From Owenia fusiformis (taxonomy: Eukaryota; Annelida; Polychaeta; Sabellida; Oweniidae): DNA of 64,000 nt. A program made the position numbers and the translations under genes. The notes beneath the pieces are model-generated. The model saw nothing but the letters and a program-made list of their open reading frames with translations. It did not search any database and was not told the DNA's origin. The DNA is taken from the NCBI GenBank assembly GCA_903813345.2, contig CAIIXF020000008.1:31334867-31398866 (forward strand). The letters are read 5' to 3'. This document shows, in pieces, positions 47,501-56,641 of the stretch. Within the stretch, counting starts at the first letter, position 1. Each line of letters starts with the position of its first letter.

Positions 47501-50500
47501 ACAACACCACACTATCATATATAAATCTGAAATTGTTAACCTATTCACACAACGTAAGTTAATGAAATATAAAAATGGCAAAACTTAAAAGAAAACCAAC
47601 CGCCGGAGAACAAAACAAACCCGACAAAGAGGACACACAACCATCTTCCGTAGAGCCAAACAAGGCAGAGGAAGAAGTCACAATAGACAATAGTCCTCCT
47701 GGGTAAGATTCAAAAATTGTATGTCTTGGTTAGATGTAAATACGGATACACACACACACACACACACACACGGATACACTATGTGTAATTTTTACGCTCA
47801 TTGATATTTATTTTGTGCATTTTTATGTTCAGTGCCGGTGATATAGAGTGTGGGGCCAAAGGTGAAAACCGAGAGCAACACTCAGACTGTGCTGAATATA
47901 CAAGGTGAAGATTTCTGTTATGTTAATCGTGACTTGTCACCACAAAATTCATGTATAATATACCAAATAGTAGCACATGTTTCGTTGAGATGTACACTCC
48001 CCTCCAAACGTTTTGAAACCCGTACCCCACCATTGGATTGCCTTAACGCCTCTTCAGTTAGAATCCTTATTTGCATAATAAGAAAATACGTTTATATTGA
48101 AAAAATTACATCATATCTGTTTTTATGACTTTCATGTAAACAATGGGGGGGGGGGCAAAGTTGTTAAACATTTGTAGGCATGAAGTTAATGTTTGTTTTC
48201 GTCTTTCAGTCCAGCAGCAAACATGAATAAAGTGAAGAGAAAGAACACAAAGAGGCAGGATCACAAAATCGAAATGAAAAAAGATCCCAAAATAGAAAAA
48301 GAGTTGGTAGAATTCTATAAAATGAATCCATCCCTATGGGATATACGCCTTGAAGATCACCACAACAGGGACAACAAGAAGAAACTTCTTGAAGATATCT
48401 CGAAAAGCACCGGTGTTTCGGGTAAAAAACTGACTATTTATTCTATTTATTCAATTTAGAATTGATTGCAATTTCAAACCTGTGTTTTGTGAATATCATG
48501 TAGATTCATGCATACTTTGACACATTCATGAATAATAAATGCTGTTTAAGGTTACTCTGTATGTTCGGAATTTTGATGCAATCGTCCATAAATATTTTCT
48601 CCCTGAATTTTCCCGGTTTTTAAACATTTTATCAAAAAATATCTCTACAGTCCTTTCTAGGTACATTAGTGCACTCTTTGTGCAAAACTGAAAGATGGAG
48701 AAATGTGGGAAAGGTATAATCCATATTTGAAAAATAACATGTGACTCTATGGAGGTTTGCATCAAAATTCAGAGTAAACATACATAGCAAGCTTGATGTC
48801 AATTTGCAGTTGAAAATATAGTTGGCTGGTGGAAGGGCATTAGAGACACATACACCCGTTTGTCCCTGAAAAAATCCGGCTCGGAAAGAGACGATCTCCC
48901 ATACAAACAAAAGTGGGTGCTGCAAAATCTGTCGTTTCTAAGTAATAGACCGGTTCATAGGAGGACACCTATCAAGAGTGTGAGTGATTGATATTTCCAC
49001 ATACTCAATTGTAACTTAATGGTTAATTTGAAGTGAAATAGGCCTTTGTGATGTATAAGTGACACTTAAAAAAATAAAAATTAAAAACGGGCTTATTTTT
49101 TCGGAGTCGGAGTTGTTTGAAATAAAAAAAAATCAACAAAATCTGATGTAAAATAAATAGGTAGAAAATCGAGTTTATAAAACTAATAAGATGATAATAA
49201 TAAATACAATGTATTGATAAGATAAAAACGGGAGTTTCAAGTAGTTTCCATTAGGCCTATGTTCCCGAGGCAATATAAATAAAACAATAAATGTATAACA
49301 ATAAACAATGTTAATGATTTAGAACCATTAAGTAAATATGTTAAAACGTCCAAGGTTGCATAAAAGAAAATCAGTCAACTTAAAAATAGCACAATTCTAA
49401 ACCAGTATTTATTTCTTACCTGATAACATTTTGAATTATCCGAATTTTATGTTACTCAGTTAGCAGAGGACAGTCCTGCAGTTGACTTGAATGCAGCAGA
49501 GAGAGAAGCTGTGAGACAGGGGAAGGATGATGACTTAAAACGGAAAAGCAAAGGAAAGAAACACAGCGAGGATGAGGATAAAGAGATCACCATGCTTCAA
49601 AATACAGCGAAAGAGTCTATTAGTGTCCTTGAGTCGCTAAAGGAATCCGTCAACAAAGTTGCTGTTAAACGCGAAGAACCGTCTGATGTTGCCACCTTGT
49701 ATGGACGGTATTTGACACAAGAGATGAGACAGATGTCCAAGAGACGTTTTAAGTCATTCCGTAGGGAAGTTGAAGCAAGTTTGGCAAAGTACAACTCTTC
49801 AACCGACTCTGAAGATGATGCTATCAAACCTCTTGCTAAGAAAACAAGCAGTTCTACCTCCTCCACCGTGACTCCATCCTCAAGTGGGTAAGTAAAACAA
49901 TTATGGATTCATAAAATTATTCACTGCCACGACCAATTATGCGCATGCACTTCCTTAAACCTGCTTATTTTTTGGAAAAAACATTGACCGATTGTCAAAC
50001 ACTGTCAAACACTAGGTAAAGGAATAAAGGGGTAAAATTGTAAAGTTATTCATTACTTTGTATTTGTAATTGGTACTTGTTGTTTTGTGACAATTTATTT
50101 TATTTTCAGTCCTACCAACAGTTTCTACGCCTCTGGAATGCATCAATCTCATGGTGATGGCTGGAAGCCTCCGCCTAGCAGATGGATCCCAAATCCACCA
50201 CAAACAGCATCTCCCTGGCACAGTCAAGATGACAGATATATGCAGCAGTATTTCCAGCAGCAGAGGAAGCAGTTAACTCCCCAGATGCATCCAACATTGC
50301 AGTCCCCAAATCGACGATCGCTGATCAATGTCTCCTATGGTGAGTTCTACACATTGTGTATTATTCACATCCTTTAAATCAAGAAAGATAACAAGGGAAT
50401 ATGTTATATCCCAGACCCATGGGACGAGACTGCCATTGGATTCAGTGACAGTTTCTATCATATCGCATTGTAGTTTATTATTTTCATGATTTATTACATT

Positions 50501-52166
50501 ATTCATGCAAAATTCATGCAGTTATTATTTCTTAACTTATAGGCCAGTCTACTCAGGGCCAAGATGACTTATCTAGGGGTTCTTTACGTCCACCACAAGC
50601 TATCCCTATAGCCTCTCCTCTGACCCAGGCATTGCTGTCGTCTGGAATGGATATACTACTTCAGGAGAAGCCTACACAGGAACATGTGAACATACCTGCA
50701 ATGCCCAGCAACCTACCTGTCCTGGGTGAAGAAGGGCTCAGTATGGATGTCTCTCTTGTTGGTAGCACCCGTCCCACATCTGCTCCAGTTCTGCCTTCTG
50801 CTTCGGATGCTTTTTCCACATCCGCACCACGTAGTAAGTCAAGTGCTTAGAGACTTAGTGACGACATGTTCACTGCTCTTGTTTTTATTTTGTAAATTTT
50901 GTTGTTTACATCTAAATTTTTTGTTATAAAGATATTTTCTAAATAAAGTTTATTCTCTTAGTATAATTATTTGTCTTGTTAAAAGCAAGATTAAGTATTT
51001 GTAATGTTGGTCATGTTTTCGAAAGGAATATTCAAAAACGTTGTTGCTGATTTGGATGTACATTTTTGCAACACCGAGCTGATCATATATGCCAAATTGG
51101 CGCCGTCTCTCTGGATTCAACCATTGTCTCCTCCAGATGCCACGTTCTCTGGCTCCCCTTCTCCGCCTAAAACGGCCTCTGATGAACTCATGAATGTTAA
51201 GTTGCTGCGTTAAAACTTCTTGCTGGGCCATAGCAGCCATATACTGCAGCCTGCAGCCTCAGTCGATCTGTGTCTTCCATGACAAAAGAATTATTTGATT
51301 TAATTTGGTATTCTCTCAATTATTCAGCTTAACGTAGATCCAATTCGTAAGTATTCGTTCCACTGCGTACAAGGTTGCAAACTGCCGCAATGGTTCGTAA
51401 TGGGATCGTCGTCAGTCGCTTGATATGCAAATTATGGGGATACGACCTTATCCCCAGCGACCTGTAACGTCACTTGACGAAGCCAATGCGAAGGTTAACC
51501 GATCGTTAACGCATTGAAACGAATTTCAACGAATGACACACGAAACTTTTATTCGCTGCAATTTTTTGAACATGTTCAAAATTTTCCGACGAAAAAGACT
51601 AATTTCAACCGAGGTAAACGCTGACAAACGCATCTATGCGAACACTGCGACGTACTGTCACGAACTCGTACTAATGAGAACGAATTTGACTAATTTCCTA
51701 TTTGCCACTATACGCAAGTTGACGTAAAGGGGTTTTCGTTCATATGTGAGGGGGGCTTTAGTGCTTACTTTCACTGCAGTTTTTGCCTTGTTTGTTCGGG
51801 GGACAAATGCACTGGTAGCCACCGTTCCAGGGAATAGAAAAACCAGTATTGCATGGAGACCCTGCAAAACAATACCAAGCAATTGGTTCTTGTAATCTAC
51901 TAAAGCTAAGTTCACACCGACGGCGCTTTGATGGTGCTTTAAAGCGGCGTGCAAAGCCCCTTTGTACGCCGCATTAAAGCGCCATCAAAGCGCCGTTGGT
52001 GTGAACTTAGCTAAATAACGATGTGCGTTTCGCTTTAAATGATCAGTAATCTTAATTAAAAATTGAGAATTGATATCTTGAGCATTTTATTCTTATTACC
52101 TATCTTATCTGCAGCGGTCAATCCGAGCATCACTAATAACATTGCTATGGGATGTAAGGGGGCCAT
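35504..52166 (-). CDS. Copy 2: secreted protein, signal peptide - EGF - EGF - GCRG module - mucin-like tract - two YxYYL domains
   Basis: Nine minus-strand exons join in phase: 52166-52100, 51861-51769, 45277-45239, 44092-43976, 41145-41022, 40550-39238, 37591-37256, 36937-36635 and 35520-35504, giving 802 residues. The first five exons match copy 1 closely. The sixth begins with the same GCRG half-module but expands into about 400 residues of Thr/Gly/Pro hexapeptide repeat (TTTGPG), expected to be heavily O-glycosylated. Two phase 1-1 exons then encode related domains (GEYYNSRPVYIHESGKYYMY and NRPIYKHSFFPFYLYYLSS), followed by a terminal exon (VTVS stop) homologous to that of copy 1. The copy 1 propeller is absent. 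The mucin donor is assigned by phase (CAAG|GTACAA) and cannot be fixed uniquely within the repeat. Confidence 0.7.
36060..36127. repeat. Short hairpin
   Basis: GCTCCAAGTGAGCACCTCTC is mirrored by AGGAGGGGTGCCCACTTGGA, with a loop of about 20 bp, in the last intron of copy 2. Confidence 0.75.
36635..36937 (-). CDS. Copy 2 exon: YxYYL domain 2
   Basis: 303 bp, phase 1 to phase 1 (acceptor ATTTTAAG, donor GATG|GTAAGC). It encodes NRPIYKHSFFPFYLYYLSST, then GMWVIGPD and TIWMVIKDGG, with cysteines near both ends. Domains with a 'RPxY...YYLYY...W.IGP' pattern recur in secreted proteins of marine invertebrates. I do not know an official family name. Confidence 0.7.
37256..37591 (-). CDS. Copy 2 exon: YxYYL domain 1
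   Basis: 336 bp, phase 1 to phase 1 (acceptor ATATTCAG, donor ACAG|GTAACA). It encodes MVPSATLYIGGVITSS, then SRPVYIHESGKYYMYYL and GRWGFGAAIGND. It shares the RP.Y.H...Y.YYL...W..G framework with domain 2, so the pair arose by exon duplication. Confidence 0.7.
37611..37750. mobile_element. 140-bp MITE next to copy 2 exon
   Basis: TTATTGAATGATTTGAAGTG at the left and the matching AATTAAATCATTCTATAA at the right form inverted ends, with ATATATTCTGCTCGA mirrored inside. It starts about 20 bp from the acceptor of YxYYL domain 1. Confidence 0.75.
37760..38725. other. Intronic stretch with homopolymer
   Basis: No credible exon was seen. A run of about 14 G lies at 38283-38296. Confidence 0.5.
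38729..39193. mobile_element. MITE with TTA target duplication (Harbinger-like), copy A
   Basis: The ends are CCCCCCTATCACACCAAACT and AGTTTGGTGTGATAGGGGGG, flanked on both sides by TTA, the PIF/Harbinger-type target length. The interior is dense in ACGTTC/GAACG motifs. The right TTA, read on the minus strand, is the stop codon reached if the mucin frame of copy 2 is read through its donor. Confidence 0.8.
39238..40550 (-). CDS. Copy 2 exon: GCRG half-module and mucin-like repeat tract
   Basis: It is phase 2 in (acceptor TATTTCAG) and phase 1 out. After TGFMWVAKGCRGEFCVHYQ it consists of 18-bp units encoding variants of TTTGPG, TTTGPD and TTTGQS. Five higher-order repeats begin PSTSTTTGPGTTTG. 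The tract is almost free of charge and cysteine. The opposite strand is also open for long stretches (PVVVPGPVVV) because of the repeat and is not a gene. Confidence 0.75.
40566..40690 (-). pseudogene. Relic duplicate of the GCRG exon (copy 2)
   Basis: It matches the relic at 25265-25380 nearly base for base and resembles the neighbouring functional exon (AATGGAGC, AGAGCAGGG, GATGGCAGAGGCGAGG on the minus strand). It has a lost acceptor and a stop. Confidence 0.65.
41022..41145 (-). CDS. Copy 2 exon: first half of GCRG module
   Basis: 124 bp, phase 1 in and phase 2 out. It encodes GTYCFPCASKRRRNVTCPVF, then DDKPFLTSMSVQD, differing from copy 1 at two residues. Confidence 0.75.
41700..42310. 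repeat. Tandem repeat of about 210 bp, three copies
   Basis: AACCATCTTCCCCAAGGTCG begins at about 41733, 41950 and 42158. Each unit also contains GATGCTACCGCTATCTCATC. It lies in the intron between the EGF2 and GCRG exons of copy 2. Confidence 0.9.
42595..42800. repeat. Degenerate tandem repeat of about 34 bp, six copies
   Basis: Units begin GAGTGAGATT and contain GAAAAGAGGAGGAGTTATCC-like sequence with increasing divergence. Confidence 0.75.
43015..43814. mobile_element. MITE with TTA target duplication (Harbinger-like), copy B, about 800 bp
   Basis: The start CCCCCCTATCACACCAAACT and the end AGTTTGGTGTGATAGTAGGG are flanked by TTA on both sides. It belongs to the same family as 38729-39193 but is longer. 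The interior is filled with CGTTC/GAACG motifs. Confidence 0.8.
43856..43930. repeat. Strong hairpin near EGF2 donor
   Basis: CATAAATGTGGGGTT and TTTTTGATATTTA are mirrored by TAAATATCAAAAA and AACCCCACATTTATG. The arms are about 35 bp, roughly 45 bp from the donor of the EGF2 exon of copy 2. Confidence 0.85.
43976..44092 (-). CDS. Copy 2 exon: EGF-like domain 2
   Basis: 117 bp, phase 1 to phase 1 (acceptor TTTGTAG, donor GAAG|GTATGG). It encodes NACSSTPCHGEDVVCINTFG, then CLCPPGTNGDRCGE, six cysteines with EGF spacing. Confidence 0.85.
45239..45277 (-). CDS. Copy 2 39-bp microexon
   Basis: Acceptor TATCTTCAG and donor AATG|GTAAGT. It encodes VPDAGKCTWPGN, nearly identical to copy 1. Confidence 0.75.
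45800..47060. mobile_element. Mosaic of DNA-transposon ends with GTTACGCTTTGATAAGCT motif arrays
   Basis: Motifs of ACGCTTTGATAAGC type fill 45850-46080 and 46500-46760. Their complements (AAAGCGTAACAAAG, AAGCTTGAGAC) fill 46250-46480. AAAGCGCC blocks and the end GTGAACTTAGCT at 47060 match the terminus of the small MITE at 51904-52012. It contains the hairpin at 46789-46941. No coding region. Confidence 0.6.
46789..46941. repeat. Near-perfect hairpin, arms about 60 bp
   Basis: GCGTCATCATTTATTGCGCA and CATAAGTGTGATATTCTTA are mirrored by TAAGAATATCACACTTATG and TGCGCAATAAATGATGACG around a short loop. Confidence 0.9.
47575..50850 (+). CDS. MADF domain protein with BESS-like motif, transposon-borne
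   Basis: Seven exons join in phase: 47575-47702, 47833-47904, 48210-48421, 48810-48979, 49460-49887, 50110-50339 and 50543-50850, encoding 515 residues. After a basic start (MAKLKRKPTAGEQ), the MADF domain spans exons 3 and 4 (IEKELVEFYKMNPSLWDIRL, then NIVGWWKGIRDTYTRLSLKK and YKQKWVLQNLSFL). A BESS-like helix follows (YLTQEMRQMSKRRFKSFRRE), then a Ser/Pro/Gln-rich tail. MADF domains bind DNA and are related to Myb/SANT. PIF/Harbinger elements encode such a protein beside their transposase, which suggests the origin. Exon 2 has phase 2 at both ends and could be a cassette. AATAAA follows at 50942-50947. All frames are intact, so it may be recently active or co-opted. Confidence 0.75.
48210..48421 (+). 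CDS. MADF gene exon 3: N-terminal half of MADF
   Basis: Acceptor CTTTCAG, donor TCGG|GTAAAA. It encodes the first two MADF helices, including the NPSLWD signature. Confidence 0.75.
48810..48979 (+). CDS. MADF gene exon 4: C-terminal half of MADF
   Basis: Acceptor TTTGCAG, donor AGT|GTGAGT. It encodes VGWWKGIRDTYTRLSLKKSG and YKQKWVLQNLSFLSNRP, the WxxLRDxYxR and W.....LxFL signatures of MADF. Confidence 0.8.
51769..51861 (-). CDS. Copy 2 exon: EGF-like domain 1 (short)
   Basis: 93 bp, phase 1 to phase 1 (acceptor TTTTGCAG, donor GAAA|GTAAGC). It encodes SPCNTGFSIPWNGGYQCICP, then NKQGKNCSE. The TIR element begins only about eight bases into the intron behind the donor. Confidence 0.8.
51904..52012. 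mobile_element. 109-bp palindromic MITE
   Basis: AGCTAAGTTCACACCGACGG and CCGTTGGTGTGAACTTAGCT form the ends, and the interior is an almost perfect palindrome of AAAGCGCC blocks. It lies between the signal-peptide and EGF1 exons of copy 2. Confidence 0.9.
52100..52166 (-). CDS. Copy 2 signal-peptide exon
   Basis: It encodes MAPLHPIAMLLVMLGLTAAD, then KI, phase 1 out (donor ATAG|GTAATA). The acceptor TTTATAG lies 18 bp upstream of the ATG. Confidence 0.75.
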
Positions 52167-52285
52167 CTTTCCCTTTTTAGCTATAAATTATCGAAAAAAT
52201 CAACAGAAGGTATTGTAGGTATAGCGTTTTACATGTATATAGGGATTTTATTACTTTAGAACTTTATTGTTAAAAACATCTTTAA

Positions 52286-52887
52286 AGGAATATTCCTTGC
52301 CAAACCACCTCTCTCCTCATATGGTAGCTATAACCATATATATGCTTGCCATGTTCAGCAAAACACGCAAAAATGTTTTGATATGGTCAAATTTGATCAC
52401 TTAGAAATTTGATGCTCAATTCCAGTAAGCTGCCATCTTTTAAAATTTCACACAGGAAGTGATGTCATCGACTCTCAACTTTGCATATAGCATTAGGTGA
52501 GGAGCTATAAAGAATTACAAAACCAGCTAAATATTCTTTTTCAACTTTGTATCTTATTTAATCCTTCTGAAAATCTCTTCTTTTATTCTAAGTTGACAAG
52601 CCCTGAAAATATTTGTGCACAGAAAGTTATGATCACTTGTCTAGAAATGATTTTGTGCTACTTTCCTGTACTGTTATGGGCAAGGTTATAGAAGTTGAGA
52701 GTTGATGACATCACTTCCTGCAAGAAATCTTGAAAGATGGCAGCTCACTGGAAATAAGCACTCGATTTTTAAATGATCAATATTGACCATATTAAAACAT
52801 TTTCCCATGTTTTGGTAAATATGGAAACTATACATATGATTATATCTACCATATCAAGAGAGAACGGGTCTGGCAAGGAATATTCCT
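52286..52887. mobile_element. 602-bp foldback element flanked by TTAA
   Basis: The ends AGGAATATTCCTTGCCA and TGGCAAGGAATATTCCT are inverted. The arms extend about 200 bp (GTGATGTCATC against GATGACATCAC). TTAA flanks both ends, compatible with a piggyBac-type target or with a TA duplication. Confidence 0.7.
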
Positions 52888-52979
52888 TTAATAGATCATA
52901 TTTCAATGTTCTATAGCAAACTAACTCCCAACAACTTGCCACTAACTCCAGAAACCACTTACTCAACATACAATATACC

Positions 52980-53735
52980 AAAGATGCCACCTCACACAAG
53001 CACACTCACTCACCCAAAGATGCCACCTCACATGAGCACACTCACTCACCCAAAGATGCCACCTTACACGAGCACACTCACTCACCCAAAGATGCCACCT
53101 TACACGAGCATACTCACTCATCCAAAGATGCCACCTCACACGAGCACACTCAAGCACACTCACTCACTCACCCAAAGATGCCACCTTACACTACCACACT
53201 CACTCACCCAAAGATGCCACCTGACTCCACCACACTCACTCACCCAAAGATGCCATCTCACACGAGCACACTCATTCACCCAAAGATGCCACCTTACACG
53301 AGCATACTCACTCATCCGGATGCCACCTCACACGAGCACACTCAAGCACACTCACTCACCCAAAGATGCCACCTTACACTACCACACTCACTCACCCAAA
53401 GATGCCACCTTACACTACCACACTCACTCACCCAAAGATGCCACCTCACACGAGCACACTCATTCACCCAAAGATGCCACCTTACATGAGCATACTTTCT
53501 CATCCAAAGATGCCACCTCATACGAGCACACTCACTCACCCAAAGATGCCACCTTACACAAGCACACTCACTCACCCAAAGATGCCACCTCACACGAGCA
53601 CACTCACTCATCTAAAGATGCTTCGCGTCAAATTGTCTAATATGATTACATGCCACCTTACACGAGCACACTCACTCACCCAAAGATGCCACCTTATACG
53701 AGCACACTCACTCACACTAGCTAGCTACTTTCCAA
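52980..53735. repeat. 36-bp minisatellite, about twenty copies
   Basis: The unit CCAAAGATGCCACCTCACAC followed by GAGCACACTCACTCAC repeats with few changes. Because the period is a multiple of three, all frames look open in places. These are not genes. It lies in the first intron of copy 2. Confidence 0.9.
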
Positions 53736-54139
53736 CACCTGGCTCTGATGCTTCATGGTTTTATAAGGATTCTATGTATATAGTCACATGATGAGAACTA
53801 AGAGCTTTTTGCTTGTTGTGAATGACCCAGCTGAACAGCCTGGCTATAACTGCCTGTAAGGAGTCTTGAAAATTTGAAGACATCATCTTTAGTGATTGAC
53901 ATTAATCTTTTTAGCTAGTTTTCAAACACCTGGCTCTGACGCCTCATAACTTAACAAGGACTCTACTATTTGTTCAGATGATGAGAACTACCTGTAAGTG
54001 TTTTATATAACAGAAACTTTTGCCATGATTTGCACATTGACGGCCAAAATGACTGACCCAACACATCAGGATACAACTGTGCATGATGACCACCAACACC
54101 TGACTAATGAGATAATATGCTTATATGTGTTGATTTGAT

Positions 54140-54735
54140 ACCAATGTCCAGATTAAGCCAACCTCTCTATTATATGGTTACACTTCATTAGATGTCATTA
54201 TGATACATGTACTAAATATTAAACTTACATATAGAATTGTACTTGTGCAAGTCTGATTGCTCGGAAAATTAATGCTTATAATATTTATACATTATGCCAA
54301 TGTCTAGACTATGCCAACCTCTATTGTAAGATTACATTAGATTTCATTATGATACATGTACTATATGTATATAAAATATACATACAGAATTGTACTCATT
54401 CATGATAACCATCAAAGTCTGATTGCTCAGATGAGAAAAACAAAGGTTGTAATAATTAGGCATTATGCCAATCACTAAACTATGCCAACCTCTCTACTGT
54501 ATGATAACATTAAATGTCATTATGATACATATACTAGCTATAAAACTTACATATTATATAGAACTATACTCATTCATGATAACCATCATAGTCTCATTGC
54601 TCAGATGAGAAAAACTAATGGTTGTAATAATTAGACATTATGCCAATGTCTAGACTATGCCAACCTCTCTACGGTATGATAACATTAGACTTCATTATGA
54701 TACATGTACTAGATATAAAACTTAAATATAAAAAA
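54140..54735. repeat. Degenerate tandem repeat of about 157-175 bp, four copies
   Basis: TATGCCAACCTCT-type landmarks recur at about 54156, 54313, 54480 and 54655, with TGATACATGTACTA and CTCATTCATGATAACCATC between them. Confidence 0.75.
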
Positions 54736-54739
54736 GTGC

Positions 54740-56640
54740 AGTCTCCTATATACTAGATTATGGTAATGAATGAATTACAATGAATATGTTTTAAATGCAT
54801 TGATCTTTTGTCTAATGAATGCTGCTAAATGATAAAATTGACCACAACCATATTTTAACATTTTATGGGCTAGTGTTCTAAATTATAAATACTTTCGAGT
54901 GTCAAATAATTAAAATCTTCATATTGTAATATCAAGCAAAGTCAGTAGATGTTTTTTAGATACTAATTGATGTTGAATCCCAATGCATTACTAATTTGAA
55001 CCTAGGAATTGAATGTTTTTTGCCTGTTTTCCCAAATTGTCAAACTTTGGGGGCTTTGGTAAGGGAGTAAGATAAAGTTGTAGAATTTTATTTGACTATT
55101 TACTTCAGAAGAAACATGGTTTCATCTTTAAGGTACATAATGTTCCAAAAGTGTTATTTTGGACCATATTTATAATCATTAAAGAAAGTTAAATGTAAGA
55201 ACCTGATTATCTAGTGATGTTGCCATAGCAACTGAAATGTTAGACATATTTCACTTTCACTTTTAATCATATTATGTGCTTCAGATAGTTTAAGAATCAA
55301 GAATATGAAGACAATTATGAAACCACACAAAATAATGCATTTTAAGGTAAGAAATAGTGTTCTATTACTGTTGCTATAGCAACGGATTAAGATTTTTTCT
55401 TTATTTTCACCATACAGATTGAGCATCATACCAAGAATACTTCCTGAAAATTTCAAGTCAATATCTTTATTAGTGTCTGATATATAAAGGTGTCTTATAG
55501 TACCCCCAATAGATTTTCTTAGGGGGGTATAAGAAATGGTTTGTAGAGAGTTGCCCAAGGGTGCCGCTCCGGCATTCCGAGGTTTTGAGGACCAAACCCT
55601 ATATTCATGCTGAAAAGTTTAAAAAACATTGTAATCCGAAGAAAACGATTGATCCTCAAAATACCCCATATTTCTTCCGGACTATTGTGATCCTAGTTAA
55701 TTGAATGTTATGGTTAACTACAAAAACTGACAGTATGTAAAAACAGAAACTCAGTTTTCTTAGTTCCAAAAGTTTCAAAAATCCAGCATGATTTTGTGAC
55801 TTCCTGATTTGTCAATGCCTTTTTACTACATTTAGACCTTAAGCAGAAATGGTTTTTAAATTATATTTTAATACCAGTATGGCGAGGAAACGGTGAAGAC
55901 ACCATAGTTAAAACAATCCATTGGCTCTGAACCAAACACTCCTATCATTATATCGGTAGTTCCGCGTCAACTATTTTTGCAGCATCTAGAGTCAATATAC
56001 TGTACTCTATGTCAGTCATACATCGTCCAGATGACGGGATAAACGTAATTGTTGTACTTATGAAAAGCCAAAAACACTGAGTGTGCATTCCATTTGATTT
56101 TTAATCTATACATAATCGACCAGATATCTTTCCTTCCAAAAACTGTTCATACAAGTGTATATAATTAATGTCCACTGATTTATGCTACGTTTCACGAAAT
56201 ATTTGCTGTTAATGATTTGACATCTGTCCCACCAATAACACGGAAATATTGAATGAACAGAGGCGGTAGCGAAGATTACTTGGCTTTGCAATCGGGCCAT
56301 TTATTCTGCTCTAGTTCACCGATATTTTACTGTTTGTCGTGTCATGAATTCATTTTATTTTATTCAATTAAAGAAAGAATTTATTATTTGAAAAGCTAAT
56401 GGTAGATAAGCGAAATACGAGCTATATATAGGCATCTCTGAGTAGCTCGGTCGATTTTTCTATGAGAAATTAAAATTCAACACGTTTGAAATTTCTGGTT
56501 GATAACGTCGTAACGTTAGTGAAATCGGACGCGATTTCATTCCATTGGTTGACATGATGTGGCCATGAGTAGGTTATGTGAGTAGATACACGATGGGATC
56601 TTATTCTGCGAGTAGCAACCGAAGCATTTATACACAGTTT
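54740..56640. other. Intronic AT-rich DNA
   Basis: No credible exon was recognised. A minus-strand open frame near 55.2-55.6 kb has a hydrophobic stretch but no family signature or splice context. Confidence 0.4.
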
Positions 56641-56641
56641 T

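Larger units (their letters stand above)
47061..51760 (+). mobile_element. 4.7-kb TIR element carrying a MADF gene
   Basis: The left end TAAAGGCCCCCTCACATATG and the right end CATATGTGAGGGGGGCTTTA are inverted and match over about 25 bp. Subterminal regions are rich in ACGAA and GCGAA motifs on both sides, like transposase-binding arrays. The only gene inside is the MADF protein. No DDE transposase was found. It sits antisense in an intron of copy 2, with its right edge a few bases from the EGF1 donor. TA may be the target duplication, but the repeat symmetry makes this ambiguous. Confidence 0.75.

Noticed and set aside
20707-53735. CRISPR-like arrays among the tandem repeats
   Set aside because: The repeats are head-to-tail without unique spacers, and the genome is clearly eukaryotic.
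52906-53791. Open frames of up to 244 codons on both strands
   Set aside because: They are generated by the 36-bp minisatellite, whose period is a multiple of three. There is no splice or domain evidence.
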